This document shows, piece after piece, positions 17,112 to 28,312 of a DNA stretch of 64,000 nucleotides. The stretch's first letter is position 1. The number at the start of each line of letters is the position of its first letter. This stretch comes from Geobacteraceae bacterium (lineage in GTDB: Bacteria > Desulfobacterota > Desulfuromonadia > Desulfuromonadales > Geopsychrobacteraceae): positions 34,232-98,231 of the forward strand of contig SLDV01000031.1 in the NCBI GenBank assembly GCA_007125165.1, given 5' to 3'. The notes under the pieces were generated by a model. The model saw only the letters and a list, made by a program, of their open reading frames with translations, had not been told where the DNA came from and made no database searches. Position numbers and translations under genes: made by a program.

Positions 17112-19652
17112 ATGCTCGACACTTTCTCACCAGATTGCCTTGATCAGATGCGCTACGCCATTACCAACGCCGGTGGCCGTGAAGTTTTTTTTCTCGGTCA
17201 GACTGACGCAGGACAGCGTATCGTTCAGGTCGAGGTACTTGCCCGTGGTTCCAAACAGGCGGTACCCGCCATTGTTCACACCTGCTCCTACGGCGATGTG
17301 GTCATCCACAACCATCCTTCGGGCAACCTTGAGCCTTCCCCCGCGGACATTGATGTTGCCTCTGCTGTAGGAGATCTCGGGGTCGGCTTCTTCATCATCA
17401 ACAACCAGGCGGATCAGGTCTACCAGGTTGTAGCACCTTTTGTTGCCAAACCTGCCCAACAACTGGAGTATCAGCAGGTTCAGAACCTCCTCGGCCCCGA
17501 CGGTGTGATTGCTGCCAAACTTCCTGACTACGAGGATCGACCAGAACAACTACGGATGGCTTTCGCCGTGGCGGAAGCTTTCAATGAAGGACAATTGGCC
17601 ATCGTCGAAGCCGGTACCGGTACCGGCAAGAGTCTGGCCTATCTGGTTCCGGCCCTGCTGTTTGCGCGCGACAATCATGAACGTGTGGTCATCTCAACCC
17701 GTACCATCAACCTGCAGGAACAGTTGATTCGCAAGGATATCCCCCTGCTACAGCGCGCCACCGGGATCGACTTTCATGCCGTGCTGGTCAAAGGTCGCAG
17801 CAATTACTTCTGCCTGCGCCGTGGCGAATTCGCAGGGTCCGAACTGGGACTGTTCGACCAGGAACTCAGCACCGAACTGCAACAGATCATGCTCTGGGCA
17901 ACAGCCACCGAGGACGGATCCAAGGAAGACCTCTCCTTCATTCCCTCTTACCAGTCCTGGGACGAAGTCTGCTGTGAAGCCGACCAGTGTGCACGGGTGC
18001 GATGCAGTCACTACAGCCGTTGTTTCTTTCATCGCGCCCGCCGCCGGGCCGCCCGCGCCAACTTGCTGGTCGTCAACCATGCTTTGCTGCTGTCCGATCT
18101 GGCATTGCGCGAACAGACCGATAACTATTCGTCCACCGCTGTTCTGCCTCCCTTCGCACGGGTCATTCTTGATGAGGCTCATCACCTGGAGGATGTGGCC
18201 ACCAGTTACTTTTCCGCTCAGCTCACCCGCTTTACCTTTTCGCGGGTTCTCAACCGTCTGCGTCACCCGCGCAAATTGGAACAGGGGCTGTTGCCGCGCC
18301 TGCTGGACCAGCTTGCCCGTGAACTGCCTGACAGTGAAGACGCCCTCTATCGCAGCTTCCATGAGGTCGTAGAAGAGTTGACCGGCAGACGTCAACGCCT
18401 CTACGAACATTCTATCGATGAGTTACAGGCAATTGCCTCGGAGTTACCTGCTGCTCTTGGCAAAAGTATCGGCCCCGGTGTTGAACTGAAACATCGCGTT
18501 CTCCCCGATTTCCTTGCAACCGACGTCTGGCAGCGCCTGTATCAACGCCTTGAGGGTCTGCGCAACGAAACGTCGCGCCTCGAAGAAGGATTAACCGCAC
18601 TGCTGCGACTGGGAACCACCTTGCCTGACAACATTGTTGAAAAGGTCAGTCCGACCCTGATCGATCTGCGCGGAATGATTGGTCGACTGGGTATGATCGT
18701 GGCAGATCTGGCCTCCTTTCAGGCAGCAACGGTCGGCAGTTGTCTATGGATCGAAATACGTGAAGGACGCATCGGCCGCGGCAAGGGGCTGATCACCAGC
18801 CTCTGTCAGGCGCCTCTGGATGTCGGCTCCAGCCTGAAAAGTGCCCTGTATGATCGTGTTCAGACCCTGATCATGACCAGTGCGACCCTGACCGTGGCCG
18901 ACTCCTTTGCCTACTTCTGTTCCCGCGTTGGCCTGATGCAGATAGAGTCAGGAAGACTCAAAGAACTGGCCCTGCACTCCCCCTTTGATTACCAGCAACA
19001 GGCGCTGGTCGTTGTTCCCACTGACATTCCGGAACCGGGTCGTTCCGGTTTTGCCGAAGCGGTCCGTGACGCGGTTGAAAAAGCGATTCGTGCCAGTCGA
19101 GGGCGCAGCTTTGTCCTGTTCACCTCCTACGCCCTGCTCCGCGATGTCCACGACCAACTGGCGCCCATCCTTGAAGCTCAGCGCTTGCCCTGTCTGCGCC
19201 AGGGAGAAGAAAATCGCCATCGTCTGCTCAAGCGCTTTGCCGAGGACATTTCCAGCACCCTGTTCGGCACCGACTCCTTCTGGGAAGGGGTTGACGTGCC
19301 CGGCAGCTCGCTGGAACAAGTCATTATCACCCGACTGCCCTTCAAGGTGCCCACCGAGCCGATTCTCGAGGCACGCTGCCAGGCGATAACGGATGCCGGT
19401 GGTGATCCCTTCATGGACTATACGGTTCCTCAGGCCGTCATCCGTTTCAAGCAGGGATTCGGGCGGCTGATTCGCCATCGCAACGACCGCGGTGTCGTGC
19501 TGGTTCTCGACAGTAGAGTCACTAAACGTGGCTACGGCCGGATTTTTCTTAAATCTCTGCCCCCAGCCCCAATAATCCGTGGCCCCGGTGAGCAGGTTTT
19601 TGCTACACTACAACAGTTTTTCCACCCTACGGAATCGATGAGGACACCATGA
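17112..19652 (+). CDS. DinG/XPD-family ATP-dependent DNA helicase with N-terminal JAB (RadC-like) domain
   Basis: JAMM motif HNHPSGNLEPSPADID; Walker A VEAGTGTGKSLAYLVPALLF; DEAH (VILDEAHHLED); Cys cluster CCEADQCARVRCSHYSRCFF; FGTDSFWEGVDVPG; QGFGRLIRHRNDRG. Confidence 0.92.
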   Translation: MLDTFSPDCLDQMRYAITNAGGREVFFLGQTDAGQRIVQVEVLARGSKQAVPAIVHTCSYGDVVIHNHPSGNLEPSPADIDVASAVGDLGVGFFIINNQADQVYQVVAPFVAKPAQQLEYQQVQNLLGPDGVIAAKLPDYEDRPEQLRMAFAVAEAFNEGQLAIVEAGTGTGKSLAYLVPALLFARDNHERVVISTRTINLQEQLIRKDIPLLQRATGIDFHAVLVKGRSNYFCLRRGEFAGSELGLFDQELSTELQQIMLWATATEDGSKEDLSFIPSYQSWDEVCCEADQCARVRCSHYSRCFFHRARRRAARANLLVVNHALLLSDLALREQTDNYSSTAVLPPFARVILDEAHHLEDVATSYFSAQLTRFTFSRVLNRLRHPRKLEQGLLPRLLDQLARELPDSEDALYRSFHEVVEELTGRRQRLYEHSIDELQAIASELPAALGKSIGPGVELKHRVLPDFLATDVWQRLYQRLEGLRNETSRLEEGLTALLRLGTTLPDNIVEKVSPTLIDLRGMIGRLGMIVADLASFQAATVGSCLWIEIREGRIGRGKGLITSLCQAPLDVGSSLKSALYDRVQTLIMTSATLTVADSFAYFCSRVGLMQIESGRLKELALHSPFDYQQQALVVVPTDIPEPGRSGFAEAVRDAVEKAIRASRGRSFVLFTSYALLRDVHDQLAPILEAQRLPCLRQGEENRHRLLKRFAEDISSTLFGTDSFWEGVDVPGSSLEQVIITRLPFKVPTEPILEARCQAITDAGGDPFMDYTVPQAVIRFKQGFGRLIRHRNDRGVVLVLDSRVTKRGYGRIFLKSLPPAPIIRGPGEQVFATLQQFFHPTESMRTP

Positions 19653-20263
19653 TAAAATATCTGTTCAGATCCATCCTGTTACTTGTGCTTCTGGGACTGC
19701 TGGCAGCCTGCGACAACCCGGCCGGCCTGAACCCCTTGCGCCCCAATGACAGAATCCTGGCTTTCGGTGATAGCCTGACCGCCGGCACCGGTGCTGATGC
19801 TACCACCAACTACACCACATACTTGAATCGCCTGATAGGGCGCAACATTATCAATGCCGGCATCCCCGGTGAAGTCAGTGCCGATGGTGCCCGCCGCCTG
19901 CCGGGTCTTCTCGACAGCCACAAACCCCATCTTGTGCTGATCATGCACGGCGGCAATGACCTGCTGCAGAAGCGTGACGAGGAGCAGCTCAAAGAGAACC
20001 TGCGGCGCATGTATGAGGCTGCCAACCAGCGCCGCATTCCGGTGGTTTTTATCGCGGTTCCCAAGCCCGGGCTGATCATTCAGGATGCGCCGATCTATAA
20101 GGAGCTGGCCGACGAATTGAAGGTTCCGCTGCTTGAGGGAGCTTTAACCGAACTGATGAAAAACAGTTCTTTTAAAGGTGATGCTGTCCATCTTAACGCG
20201 GCCGGCTACGAAGTCCTGGCCCGCAAGATCGCTGATTTTCTGAAGTTGAAGGGCGCTATCTGA
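19649..20263 (+). CDS. SGNH/GDSL arylesterase (TesA-like), lipoprotein
   Basis: AFGDSLTAGTGA, LVLIMHGGNDLL, GDAVHLNAAGYEVLA; lipobox LLAACDN. Confidence 0.93.
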   Translation: MIKYLFRSILLLVLLGLLAACDNPAGLNPLRPNDRILAFGDSLTAGTGADATTNYTTYLNRLIGRNIINAGIPGEVSADGARRLPGLLDSHKPHLVLIMHGGNDLLQKRDEEQLKENLRRMYEAANQRRIPVVFIAVPKPGLIIQDAPIYKELADELKVPLLEGALTELMKNSSFKGDAVHLNAAGYEVLARKIADFLKLKGAI

Positions 20264-20284
20264 CCATGACATGGAGGGGGGAAT

Positions 20285-20968
20285 ATGCAACGCATCAAAG
20301 ATTGGCCCGCCGACGAACGTCCGCGGGAAAAACTGCTGGCACGCGGCGCCGATCATCTGACCGATGCCGAACTGCTGGCGCTGATTATCCGCACTGGAGA
20401 CTCGTCCAGTAAAAACAGCGCGGTTGATCTTGCCCGGGGGCTACTGCGACGTTTTGGCTCCCTGCGGCAACTCGCTGCCGCCACCATCACCGAACTCTGC
20501 AATCAACCCGGTATCGGCCCGGCCAAGGCGGCCGAGATACAGGCGCTGTTTCAGATCGCGCGCCGCTTCGTTGACCAACGCCTGCAGCCGGGGCAAGTTT
20601 ACCGCTCGTCCACCGATGCCTTTTATCACTTTCACGAACGCCTGTGCGATTATCGTAAAGAGGTTTTTCTCGCCCTGCTGCTGGATACCAAGAACCGTCT
20701 GATCCGTGAAGTACAGGTTTCGGAAGGCAGTCTCAACGCCAGCATTGTTCATCCGCGTGAGGTTTTTGCCCCGGCCCTCAAGGAATCGGCGGCGGCAGTC
20801 CTGTTTGTCCACAACCACCCGTCCGGCGACCCCACACCAAGCCGTGAAGACATTGAGATTACCAGTCGCCTTAAACAGGCCGGTGACCTGCTCGGCATCC
20901 GGGTGCTGGATCATATTATCATCGGTAACGGCGCCTATATCAGTCTGGCGGATCGAGGGGAATTGTAG
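20285..20968 (+). CDS. radC: DNA repair protein RadC family (JAB domain)
   Basis: IKDWPADERPREKLLARGADHLTDAELLALIIRTG...VLFVHNHPSGDPTPSREDIEITSRL...LDHIIIGNGAYISLAD. Confidence 0.97.
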   Translation: MQRIKDWPADERPREKLLARGADHLTDAELLALIIRTGDSSSKNSAVDLARGLLRRFGSLRQLAAATITELCNQPGIGPAKAAEIQALFQIARRFVDQRLQPGQVYRSSTDAFYHFHERLCDYRKEVFLALLLDTKNRLIREVQVSEGSLNASIVHPREVFAPALKESAAAVLFVHNHPSGDPTPSREDIEITSRLKQAGDLLGIRVLDHIIIGNGAYISLADRGEL

Positions 20969-20983
20969 AGATGGATTGTTAAT

Positions 20984-22345
20984 TCAATCGATGCCGTATT
21001 CCTTGATCTTGTACATCAGCGCCCGCAGACTGATTTCAAGCAGTTGAGCTGCCTGGGTCCGGTTACCACCAGTGAGCTCCAAGGCCTGACGGATATAGTC
21101 TTCCTCGAGACGACGTGAGGCCACCTTCAAGGACAGGTTGCCCGATGACAACTCCCCTGTTCCCACCGATACAGCATTTAACCGCGGCAGTTCCAACTCC
21201 TCACCGGAGCTGAATATCAACGCCTTTTCAAGATAGTTTTCCAGTTCGCGAATGTTGCCCGGCCAGTCATGCCGACATAATTGATCGACTGCTGAGTCTG
21301 TCAGCAGCGGTACCGGACGATGCTCCCTGGCGCAAAAACGTTGCAGAATATGCCGTGCCAGTACCGGAAGATCTTCCAGTCGTTGCCGTAGTGGTGGAAT
21401 ATGCAGATCTACCACCGCCAGACGATAATAAAGATCGTTGCGAAACTGCCCGGCCTGTACCGCTTCCCACAGGTCCCGCGCCGAGGCCGCGACAACCCGG
21501 GCTGAAACTTTTTCCGTTCGGGTTCCACCAACCTTGCGGATTTCTCCCTCCTGCAGTACCCGCAACAATTTCGGCTGCAGTTCCAGCGGTAAATCGGCTA
21601 TTTCATCGAGGAGCAGGGTCCCTCCGGCGGCAATAGAAAACAATCCCTGCTTGTCACGGTCAGCTCCGGTAAACGCGCCCTTGACGTGACCGAACATCTC
21701 ACTTTCCAGCAGTCCGCTGGTCAGGGCACTACAGTTGATCGCTAGAAACTCCCCATTGCGTCCGCTTTCACTGTGCACCGCCCGGGCAATCAACTCCTTG
21801 CCGGTGCCTGTTTCCCCCTTGATCAGTACGGGAGAATCGGTGACAGCAACCTTGATGACTTGTTCAAGCAGCATACGCATTTGCTCGCTGACATGCACAA
21901 TATTGGCGCTGGAAAATCCACTGTGGCAACGGGAGAGGGCCTTTTTGAGATGGACGTTTTCGTGGCGCAGATGTAGGCGCTCTTCCGCTTTACGCAAGGT
22001 CAGAATGACCTCGTCGGGCTTGAACGGTTTGGAAATATAATCGTAAGCGCCGGACTTGATGCACTCAAGGGCCGTATCGATACTGCCGTAGGCGCTCATC
22101 ATGATAATGGTCGTATCAAGAGCTGCCAATTCCGGCTGGCTGAGAAAAGTCAGTCCATCCATGTCGGGCATGCGGATATCGGACAGGATAAGATCAAATT
22201 TTTCTTTGCGCACTTGCGCCAGAGCATCTATACCATTTTGCGCTTCGGTAATGCGGTAATCATGCTCCTCCAGCACCAGGCGCAGCATGTGGCGCATCGC
22301 AGCTTCATCGTCAATGATCAGCAGATTTCGATATTTCCCCACCAT
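20984..22345 (-). CDS. Sigma-54-dependent response regulator (NtrC family)
   Basis: REC domain, GETGTGKELIARAVH, GAFTGA, C-terminal Fis-type HTH. Confidence 0.96.
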   Translation of the reverse strand: MVGKYRNLLIIDDEAAMRHMLRLVLEEHDYRITEAQNGIDALAQVRKEKFDLILSDIRMPDMDGLTFLSQPELAALDTTIIMMSAYGSIDTALECIKSGAYDYISKPFKPDEVILTLRKAEERLHLRHENVHLKKALSRCHSGFSSANIVHVSEQMRMLLEQVIKVAVTDSPVLIKGETGTGKELIARAVHSESGRNGEFLAINCSALTSGLLESEMFGHVKGAFTGADRDKQGLFSIAAGGTLLLDEIADLPLELQPKLLRVLQEGEIRKVGGTRTEKVSARVVAASARDLWEAVQAGQFRNDLYYRLAVVDLHIPPLRQRLEDLPVLARHILQRFCAREHRPVPLLTDSAVDQLCRHDWPGNIRELENYLEKALIFSSGEELELPRLNAVSVGTGELSSGNLSLKVASRRLEEDYIRQALELTGGNRTQAAQLLEISLRALMYKIKEYGID

Positions 22346-22382
22346 GGCAATCCTCTAGTGTTGTGCCGACAATCTTAAGGTA

Positions 22383-22456
22383 CCCCCCTCACCCTAGCCC
22401 TCTCCCTCAGGGAGAGGGGATGAATTACTACCTGCGGAAGGTTGGCAATAATCAGC
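22383..22456. repeat. Dispersed repeat, copy C (single arm)
   Basis: CCCCCTCACCCTAGCCCTCTCCCTCAGGGAGAGGGGATGAATTACTACCTGCGGAAGGTTGGCAATAATCAGC matches the right arm of copy D. Confidence 0.85.
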
Positions 22457-22559
22457 AAAAGGATAGCCCTGTTTTAGCAGATGGGCAATCAAAAGAAATC
22501 TGATATTACTGGTCAGCCCGTGATCAGGGTTCAGGGTTCCGTGCAAAACAAACGAATAA

Positions 22560-22596
22560 CGACAAAGGGACGAGCTCTGTCAGCCCGTCCCTTTGT
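22560..22596 (-). terminator. Hairpin downstream of sucCD
   Basis: ACAAAGGGACG...CGTCCCTTTGT inverted repeat. Confidence 0.6.
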
Positions 22597-22625
22597 TGCT
22601 CATTAACATACCTGCTTAAGATCGA

Positions 22626-23498
22626 TCAAGGTGTCCAGATTTTCAGCAGCGCATCGGCCATTTCTGCCGGCGATTCGGCGACACTGATCCCGCACTCGGC
22701 CAGAAATGCCTTCTTGCTGGCAGCGTCGCCCTTGCCGCCGGAAATAATGGCACCGGCATGACCCATGCGCTTGCCCGCTGGAGCTGTCGCCCCGGCAATA
22801 AAGGCGGCAACCGGCTTGGTCATATGATCACGGACATAGGCCGCAGCCTCTTCCTCAGCGTCACCACCAATTTCACCAATCATGATTACGGACTTGGTAT
22901 CAGGGTCGGCCTCAAACATTTTCATCACATCAAGGTGACTGGTGCCATTGACCGGGTCACCGCCAATACCGACACAGGTTGACTGGCCGATATCACGGCT
23001 GGTCAACTGCCACACCGCTTCGTAAGTGAGGGTACCGGAGCGGGAGACAACCCCGACCGGACCGGGCTTATGAATGTATCCGGGCATGATGCCGATTTTA
23101 CACTGCCCGGGGGTAATAACACCGGGACAGTTGGGGCCGATCAGTCGGCTGTTACGCCCTTCCATGTATTTACGCACCTTGACCATATCAAGAACAGGCA
23201 CCCCTTCAGTAATACAGATCACCAGCTCAATACCGGCGTCAACCGCCTCCATGATGGCATCGGCACTGCCGATCGGTGGCACGTAAATGACCGAAGCGGT
23301 CGCGCCGGTCTCCTTGACAGCGTCTTCCACTGTATTGAAAATCGGGAACCCGTCAACACTGGTTCCGCCTTTACCGGGAGTCACGCCACCGACCATCTGG
23401 GTGCCGTAATCACGAGCGCCCTGAGCGTGAAAAAGGCCTGTTGCACCGGTAATCCCCTGGGTAATAACCTTGGTATTTTTATCGATCAGAATACTCAT
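22626..23498 (-). CDS. sucD: Succinyl-CoA synthetase alpha subunit
   Basis: [45 protein letters not shown]...[17 protein letters not shown]. Confidence 0.97.
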   Translation of the reverse strand: MSILIDKNTKVITQGITGATGLFHAQGARDYGTQMVGGVTPGKGGTSVDGFPIFNTVEDAVKETGATASVIYVPPIGSADAIMEAVDAGIELVICITEGVPVLDMVKVRKYMEGRNSRLIGPNCPGVITPGQCKIGIMPGYIHKPGPVGVVSRSGTLTYEAVWQLTSRDIGQSTCVGIGGDPVNGTSHLDVMKMFEADPDTKSVIMIGEIGGDAEEEAAAYVRDHMTKPVAAFIAGATAPAGKRMGHAGAIISGGKGDAASKKAFLAECGISVAESPAEMADALLKIWTP

Positions 23499-23512
23499 CG
23501 CTTTTATTCTCC

Positions 23513-24676
23513 TTAGCCGTTGACAGCTTTGACAATTTTTTCGGCAGCGTCAGCCATCCCTTCGGCACTGACAATATTCAGTCCCGACTCAGCTAACAGT
23601 TTGCGCCCCTTTTCGACATTGGTTCCTTCGAGCCGCACCACCAGAGGAATGTTGACACCAACCTGCTTGGCCGCTTCGATAATTCCGGTAGCAATAACGT
23701 CACACTTCATAATGCCGCCAAAGATATTGACCAGAATACCTTTCACCTTGTCGTCAGAAAGAATGATCTTGAAGGCTTCCGTCACTCGTTCGATGGTCGC
23801 ACCGCCCCCGACATCGAGGAAGTTGGCCGGCTCGCCGCCGGTATGTTTGATAATGTCCATGGTCGCCATGGCCAGACCGGCGCCGTTGACCATACAACCG
23901 ATATTGCCATCGAGAGCAATGTAGGAGAGATCGTACTGGGAGGCTTCAATTTCCATCGGATCTTCTTCATCATAATCACGTAGATCACGAATCCGCAGAT
24001 GACGGAAAAGAGCATTATCATCAAGGTTCAGCTTGGCATCAATGCAGAGCAGATCGCCTTCTGCGGTCAGAATCATGGGGTTGATTTCGAGCAGTGAGCA
24101 GTCCGTTTCAACAAAGGCTTTATACAGGTTCAAAAACAAGGGCACTGCCTGCTTGACCTGGGGCAGGGCAAGACCGAGCTTGAAAGCCACTTTACGCGCC
24201 TGAAAGGCGGTCAGGCCGACTACCGGATCAACAGCCTCAAAAAAAATCTTTTCCGGAGTCTTGGCGGCCACCTCTTCGATATCCATACCGCCTTCAGCAG
24301 ATGCCATCAGGGTCACGCGGTCGGTGACGCGATCGACCAGAAAGGATACATAAAATTCGTCGGCGATATTGCTGGCGCTTTCCACCAGCACCCGCTTGAC
24401 GATTTTTCCTTCCGGACCGGTCTGATGAGTTACCAGTGTCATGCCGAACATATCCTTGGCGAATTGCCGCACATCATCTGCGCTCTTGGCGATTTTGACG
24501 CCGCCCCCCTTGCCACGACCACCGGCATGAATCTGGGCCTTGACCGCCCAGGGTCCTTCACCCAGTCGCCGTGCCCAGTCACGGGCAGAGTTGCTGTTAT
24601 AAACGACATGCCCGTCCGGAACCGGGACTCCGAAATTGCGCAGGATTGCCTTGGCTTGATACTCGTGAATGTTCAT
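23513..24676 (-). CDS. sucC: Succinyl-CoA synthetase beta subunit
   Basis: [22 protein letters not shown]...[19 protein letters not shown]...[27 protein letters not shown]. Confidence 0.98.
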   Translation of the reverse strand: MNIHEYQAKAILRNFGVPVPDGHVVYNSNSARDWARRLGEGPWAVKAQIHAGGRGKGGGVKIAKSADDVRQFAKDMFGMTLVTHQTGPEGKIVKRVLVESASNIADEFYVSFLVDRVTDRVTLMASAEGGMDIEEVAAKTPEKIFFEAVDPVVGLTAFQARKVAFKLGLALPQVKQAVPLFLNLYKAFVETDCSLLEINPMILTAEGDLLCIDAKLNLDDNALFRHLRIRDLRDYDEEDPMEIEASQYDLSYIALDGNIGCMVNGAGLAMATMDIIKHTGGEPANFLDVGGGATIERVTEAFKIILSDDKVKGILVNIFGGIMKCDVIATGIIEAAKQVGVNIPLVVRLEGTNVEKGRKLLAESGLNIVSAEGMADAAEKIVKAVNG

Positions 24677-24830
24677 CGTGTCCTCACCTGGTTAGAAAAA
24701 AACTGACGTGGAATAAATACTGAAATCATAGCACTCAGTGACGAAATCAAAACATCCAAGATGTACCCGAGTCGGCGGCAGATTGTCAAGTGGTCAGGCC
24801 ACCTAATCGGCTAAAACCCGACAATTTAGT

Positions 24831-24862
24831 GCCCAGGACAGGCACAGGGGCCTGCCCTGGGC
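24831..24862 (-). terminator. Hairpin downstream of fsa
   Basis: GCCCAGGACAGGC...GCCTGCCCTGGGC strong stem. Confidence 0.6.
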
Positions 24863-24883
24863 AATTACACCGAGGGAATAAGA

Positions 24884-25528
24884 TCAAGCCTTGATTTTGT
24901 TCCAGTCCGCCAGAAACTTGTCGATGCCGACATCAGTCAAGGGGTGCTGGGCCAACTGCTTCATCACCGCAAATGGAATGGTGCAGATGTCGGCACCGAT
25001 CAGACCGGCGTTGAGAACGTGTAACGGCGAGCGCACGGATGCCACAATAATTTCTGTGTCGTAACCATAATTATCGTAGATGGTACGAATCTGCTCGACT
25101 CCTTCCATCCCGTTGTGACCAACATCGTCCAGTCGCCCGACAAAGGGTGACACATAGGTTGCTCCCGCTTTGGCGGCCAGCAATGCCTGGAGCGGCGAAA
25201 AAATCAGGGTCACGTTGATCTTGATTCCAAGGCGGCTGAATTCTTTGGTCGCCTTGAGTCCTTCAGTGGTCATGGGAACCTTGATGACAATATTCTGGTG
25301 TATCTTGGCCAGTTCTTTGCCTTCTTTGATCATCCCTTCGGCATCAAGGGCAATCACCTCGGCAGAGATCGGTCCATCAACGATTCCGGTGATTTCAGTG
25401 ATCACCTCTTTAAAATCACGACCGCTTTTGGCGATCAGTGACGGATTGGTGGTAACACCATCAACCAGACCCAGCTCGTGGGCCGCACGGATTTCCGCCA
25501 CTTCGGCGGTATCGATAAAAAACTTCAT
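24884..25528 (-). CDS. fsa: Transaldolase / fructose-6-phosphate aldolase (short form)
   Basis: [36 protein letters not shown]...[12 protein letters not shown]; 214 aa. Confidence 0.96.
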   Translation of the reverse strand: MKFFIDTAEVAEIRAAHELGLVDGVTTNPSLIAKSGRDFKEVITEITGIVDGPISAEVIALDAEGMIKEGKELAKIHQNIVIKVPMTTEGLKATKEFSRLGIKINVTLIFSPLQALLAAKAGATYVSPFVGRLDDVGHNGMEGVEQIRTIYDNYGYDTEIIVASVRSPLHVLNAGLIGADICTIPFAVMKQLAQHPLTDVGIDKFLADWNKIKA

Positions 25529-25540
25529 GCTTAACTCCTT

Positions 25541-25813
25541 TTATTCAGGATTGGGGGAATTGTTATCGCCGTCTCTGAAACGATCGAGACAGGTTTTGGA
25601 GCAGAAATAATAATCACTGCCGCGGATACGTGCTTTAATCGCTTCATTCCGCGGCAGACAGGTTCCACAGACAGGATCTTCCTCGATGGGTTCACCCGTC
25701 ATCTGTTTTTTCTGGTTGTTTTTCGGTGGAACGCCGGGAGCAGGGCGTGTCAGGGACAGAAAAAAAGAATAAAGAACAAAACCCAACAGAATTAACAACA
25801 ACAGCTTTATCAT
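25541..25813 (-). CDS. Small membrane-anchored TRASH/YHS-like protein
   Basis: N-terminal TM (MIKLLLLILLGFVLYSFFLSL) and DPVCGTCLPRNEAIKARIRGSDYYFCSKTCLDRFRDG. Confidence 0.7.
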   Translation of the reverse strand: MIKLLLLILLGFVLYSFFLSLTRPAPGVPPKNNQKKQMTGEPIEEDPVCGTCLPRNEAIKARIRGSDYYFCSKTCLDRFRDGDNNSPNPE

Positions 25814-25817
25814 TAGA

Positions 25818-26342
25818 TTACCAGGTACCTTGTAGTTGAGTATTCCCTGCTTCCGTGGGCAGGGATTTGAGCAGTTCCGCCAATGTCCGACCACTCACCG
25901 GATGTTGCAGATCCGGAACCAGATCACACAGGGGCTGCAATACAAAAGAACGTCGATGCAGACGAGGATGAGGAAGCGTCAACTGCGGCGTTGAACAGAT
26001 AAGGTCATCTACGAGCAACAGGTCAATATCCAGAGTGCGGGCTCCCCAACGCACTCCACGCTGCCGACCGCCACGCTGTTCCAGTTCGAGACAATACTGG
26101 AGCAGTTCTGTCGGAGACAGGCTGGTGGCCAGCTCAAGAACGGCGTTGAGATAATCGTTCTGCCCGGTCGGTCCGCCGACCGGTGCTGTTTGGTACAGAG
26201 GAGAACTGGCAATCACGCTTATCCGCAGGTGTGCGTCCAGCCATTGCCTGGCCTCAAGAAAGCGCGCCAGGGGTTCGTCCAGATTCCCGCCCAGACCAAT
26301 AAATGCTCGACACAAATTTTTCTCTGTCATAGTCTGCGGCAT
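25818..26342 (-). CDS. folK: 2-amino-4-hydroxy-6-hydroxymethyldihydropteridine pyrophosphokinase
   Basis: AFIGLGGNLDEP...SSPLYQTAPVGGPTGQNDYLNAV...RWGARTLDIDLLLVDD...LPHPRLHRRSFVLQPL. Confidence 0.97.
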   Translation of the reverse strand: MPQTMTEKNLCRAFIGLGGNLDEPLARFLEARQWLDAHLRISVIASSPLYQTAPVGGPTGQNDYLNAVLELATSLSPTELLQYCLELEQRGGRQRGVRWGARTLDIDLLLVDDLICSTPQLTLPHPRLHRRSFVLQPLCDLVPDLQHPVSGRTLAELLKSLPTEAGNTQLQGTW

Positions 26343-26394
26343 TAAACCACAGGCTAAAAAATAAAATCAATTGGCCTTTTACAGGAGTCCACCA

Positions 26395-26799
26395 ATGCAA
26401 CTCAGCCTGACCCTCGGGACAACCGATCTTGAAATGACCTACGATTTCTATCGCCAGATACCGGGTCTGTCAGTAAGCTGGCTGAGCAGGTCAACAGACG
26501 CCGGAACCAGTCTGATGCTCTGCGCAAACAACTTCAAGATAGTATTTCTGCCTCTCAACACGCTGGAACAGCAACATCCCGTACTGTTTCAACATCTGAG
26601 TCGGACCAGCCTCGGTGCCGGCATGACCCTGGAATTTGAATGTCCCGAGCTTGACCCCATCTATCTGGCCGCCCGCCGGAACAACTGGCCGATCCTCTAT
26701 GAACTGGACGACCGTGAACACCTGCGGCGCGAACTCTGGCTGCAGGATCCCAATGGTTACCTGATCGCCATGAACGAAGAACCGCCGCCTGTGCCTTGA
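26395..26799 (+). CDS. VOC/glyoxalase-fold protein
   Basis: MQLSLTLGTTDLEMTYDFYRQIPGL...ELWLQDPNGYLIAM. Confidence 0.85.
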   Translation: MQLSLTLGTTDLEMTYDFYRQIPGLSVSWLSRSTDAGTSLMLCANNFKIVFLPLNTLEQQHPVLFQHLSRTSLGAGMTLEFECPELDPIYLAARRNNWPILYELDDREHLRRELWLQDPNGYLIAMNEEPPPVP

Positions 26800-26839
26800 C
26801 GTCCTCAGCACGGTACAGGTTGTTTCTTTTAACCAACCG

Positions 26840-28123
26840 TCAGGCGTATCCTCCCGGTTGTCCCAGCATTTCCCGGGTCACCAGAACGATTCCTTTAGAG
26901 GTTATACGGAAACCATTTTTTCTGTCCTGCTCGGGATCGTAGCCGATCACCGTACCCGCCGGAATTTCACAACTGCGATCAATAATCGCCCGGCGGATAC
27001 GACAGTTACGATGGACTACAACCTCCGGCAGGATCACCGTTTCATCGATGGTGGAATAGGAATGGACGCGGACATTAGAAAACAGCAGGGTTTTGTTCAA
27101 GCGCGAACCGGAGATAATACAGCCGCCTGAAACCGTTGAATCAACAGCCATCCCCCGACGGTCTTCGTCGTTGAATACAAACTTGGCCGGGGGTAGATGC
27201 ATCTGATAGGTCCAGAACGGCCAGTCGGAGTCATACAGATTCAACTCCGGGTTGGGCGAGATCAACTCCATGTTCGCCGCCCAGAAGGCGTCGAGCGACC
27301 CCACATCCCGCCAATAGGCACGCTGATTGGTTTCCGGATTACGAAACGGGTAGGCAATTACACTATGATTGTCGATAATTGAAGGGATAATGTTTTTTCC
27401 AAAGTCATGATCGGAGAGTGAGTCTTTACCGTCTTTCTTGAGCACTTCTTCGAGAAACGCGGTATTAAATATGTAGTTGCCCATCGATGCCATAGTCAAG
27501 CCCGGCTGACCGGGGATTTCCGATGGGTTTTGTGGCTTCTCGTCGAAGCGGATAATCCGCATGTCCTCATCGATGGTCATTACACCAAAGGCCCCGGCTG
27601 CTTCTTCGATCGGTACCTCCATACAGGACACGGTCATATCGGCACCGCTTTCAACGTGGTGCAGCAGCATGTCACGATAATCCTGTCGATAGATATGGTC
27701 TCCTGAAAGAATCATAACGTATTTGGGCTTTTCCGCCCTGATAATATCCAGATTCTGATACACCGCATCCGCGGTTCCCTGATACCATTCTTCGGAAAAA
27801 CGCTGAGAAGCGGGGAGAATCTCGACAAACTCATTCAGTTCTTTTTTGAAATGACTCCAGCCGCGGACCAGATGGCGGATCAGCGAATGTGACTTGTACT
27901 GGGTCAAGACCCCGATCCTGCGGATCCCGGAGTTAACACAGTTGGAGAGAGGAAAATCGATAATCCGGTATTTTCCGCCGAAATAAACCGCCGGCTTGGC
28001 GCGCCATTCAGTCAATTCATGCAATCGACTTCCCCGGCCGCCCGCCAGAACCAGGGCAAAGGTATCCTTGACGAGATGACTGACATAACGGTAGACAATG
28101 TGTGACTCTGGTTGTGCGCTCAT
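26840..28123 (-). CDS. glgC: Glucose-1-phosphate adenylyltransferase
   Basis: [60 protein letters not shown]. Confidence 0.97.
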   Translation of the reverse strand: MSAQPESHIVYRYVSHLVKDTFALVLAGGRGSRLHELTEWRAKPAVYFGGKYRIIDFPLSNCVNSGIRRIGVLTQYKSHSLIRHLVRGWSHFKKELNEFVEILPASQRFSEEWYQGTADAVYQNLDIIRAEKPKYVMILSGDHIYRQDYRDMLLHHVESGADMTVSCMEVPIEEAAGAFGVMTIDEDMRIIRFDEKPQNPSEIPGQPGLTMASMGNYIFNTAFLEEVLKKDGKDSLSDHDFGKNIIPSIIDNHSVIAYPFRNPETNQRAYWRDVGSLDAFWAANMELISPNPELNLYDSDWPFWTYQMHLPPAKFVFNDEDRRGMAVDSTVSGGCIISGSRLNKTLLFSNVRVHSYSTIDETVILPEVVVHRNCRIRRAIIDRSCEIPAGTVIGYDPEQDRKNGFRITSKGIVLVTREMLGQPGGYA

Positions 28124-28312
28124 AAACGACTCCCTTCCGGCATAAAGAAACACCAATGAAAAACAAGCTTCCATTATACAGTTTCTCTTATGAGTTGTCT
28201 CTTACATCTGGGGCAATACCCCAAAAAGATAAAGAAGTTGCCGAAGATTCGCTGATCAGCTTTAATGGCGCAGCATCAACGGTAACAGAATCAATGGGGA
28301 TAGCAGACCGCC

